A DNA stretch of 60,809 nt. Origin: Candidatus Bathyarchaeota archaeon (lineage in GTDB: Archaea; Thermoproteota; Bathyarchaeia; Bathyarchaeales; SOJC01). This document shows, in pieces, positions 60,343-60,809 of this stretch. Below the pieces are notes generated by a model that saw only the letters and a list, made by a program, of their open reading frames with translations, had not been told where the DNA came from and ran no database searches. The DNA is taken from contig JAOUKM010000005.1 of the NCBI GenBank assembly GCA_029882535.1, positions 1 through 60,809 on the forward strand. The letters are read 5' to 3'. Each line of letters opens with the position of its first letter. The first letter of the stretch is position 1. The position numbers and the translations under genes are program-made.

Positions 60343-60809
60343 TTGAAAGCGTTAATTGCATACGGCACACGCTATGGAGCAACAACTGGAACCTCAGAGG
60401 AAATAGCCAAGATATTAAGAGAGGAAGACTTTGATACCAAGATAATTAACCTGAAAGAAGAAAAAATCAAAGACATATCAGAATATGACTTAATCATTGT
60501 AGGCAGTGGCATGGGAAATTGCAGATGGGCAAGTGAGGCTGAGGATTTTCTGAAAAATTTCAGGAAGGAATTCAAAGGCAAAAAGCTGGCTTTGTTTGCC
60601 TCTACAATGAAAACGTTTTTTGAAAGAGAAGGCAAGACAGATGACGTTGCAAAAACACGAAAGATTGCCTTAGAGGACAAGCTCGCAAAGTACGGTCTCA
60701 AGCCAATAGCGTTAGGCTTTTTCGGCGGAGTTATCGACTATAACAAAATGGGCTTCATAGCACGTAAAGGTATGGAATTTTTCAAGCCACAACTTGAAAA
60801 AGACGGCTT
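60343..60809 (+). CDS. Flavodoxin-domain protein (protoporphyrinogen oxidase-like), cut by window edge
   Basis: The frame from TTG 60343 reads MKALIAYGTRYGATTGTSEEIAKIL and continues IIVGSGMGNCRWASEAEDFLKNF and FFGGVIDYNKMGFIARKG to the right edge, so the C-terminus is missing. The FMN phosphate loop (TRYGATTGT) and central GSGMG are of the flavodoxin / HemG-like family, which includes menaquinone-dependent protoporphyrinogen oxidase. A GTG at 60334 and a TTG at 60325 are alternative starts. FMN-binding use fits the flavin genes of this window. Specific role unknown. Confidence 0.85.
   Translation, partial: MKALIAYGTRYGATTGTSEEIAKILREEDFDTKIINLKEEKIKDISEYDLIIVGSGMGNCRWASEAEDFLKNFRKEFKGKKLALFASTMKTFFEREGKTDDVAKTRKIALEDKLAKYGLKPIALGFFGGVIDYNKMGFIARKGMEFFKPQLEKDG

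Noticed and set aside
1-60809. CRISPR arrays, rRNA genes, transposases
   Set aside because: I saw no regularly spaced repeats, no rRNA-like sequence and no transposase or integrase motif in any frame.

Overview
The window looks archaeal. It carries a proteasome alpha subunit, SBDS, the exosome subunits Rrp4/Rrp41/Rrp42, ribosomal L37Ae, a CDC48/VAT ATPase, aEF1B, FEN1, diphthine synthase, archaeal FAD synthetase, a CTP-dependent riboflavin kinase with an HTH domain, form III RuBisCO, archaeal type IV pilus genes, an intron-bearing tRNA, TATA-box promoters and many TTG starts. HdrA, ETF, an AOR-family enzyme, RuBisCO III and cohesin/dockerin surface proteins together suggest an anaerobic uncultured lineage of the Bathyarchaeia type. 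That placement is inference, with no phylogeny behind it. Several broken reading frames (UbiA, a GNAT, a four-helix membrane protein) could be real decay or draft-assembly errors.

Layout. 1-6.2 kb: a flavin/iron-sulfur electron-transfer module. An SdhA/FrdA-like flavoprotein and an HdrC-HdrB fusion lie on the minus strand, divergent by 15 bp from HdrA-EtfB-EtfA. 6.4-15.6 kb: a type IV pilus operon (ATPase, membrane platform, five pilin-like proteins). 15.6-19.2 kb, minus strand: prepilin peptidase, a small pilin, a secreted beta-rich protein paired with a seven-helix membrane protein, and a probable regulator with a palindrome at its promoter. 19.4-23.7 kb: form III RuBisCO, a radical SAM protein, tRNA-Glu(CTC) with an intron, and a frameshifted UbiA prenyltransferase. 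24-27 kb: two related genes for small exported peptides, riboflavin kinase/regulator and a rhomboid protease. 27.4-34.8 kb: a cohesin/dockerin surface locus with one decayed member.

34.9-36.4 kb: FAD synthetase, DUF357 and diphthine synthase, then tRNA-Lys(CTT). 36.85-39.3 kb: a polyferredoxin and an AOR-family tungsten oxidoreductase, bounded on the left by tRNA-Lys and on the right by a degenerate copy of that tRNA's 3' end, as expected of an integrated segment. 39.4-44.3 kb: membrane protein, DUF371, broken acetyltransferase, an HTH/S-layer-like protein and a second radical SAM protein. 44.5-55.4 kb: core housekeeping genes (glmS, pcm, fen1, the psmA-SBDS-exosome-L37Ae cluster, cdc48, aEF1B). 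55.5-60.8 kb: mostly small membrane and hypothetical genes, a cupin, an ABM-like protein and a flavodoxin cut by the window edge.

How the parts may work together. ETF-HdrA-HdrCB-SdhA suggests flavin-based electron bifurcation/confurcation linking ETF electrons, ferredoxin, and a thiol or fumarate couple. The AOR-ferredoxin pair is another low-potential ferredoxin enzyme. The flavin genes (riboflavin kinase, FAD synthetase) fit a flavoenzyme-rich metabolism. Pili, the pilin-like set, cohesin/dockerin proteins and exported peptides point to an elaborate cell surface. The most novel signals are the HdrA with a cysteine-free MvhD-like tail beside ETF, the small exported peptide pair, the cohesin/dockerin locus and the tRNA-flanked AOR module.
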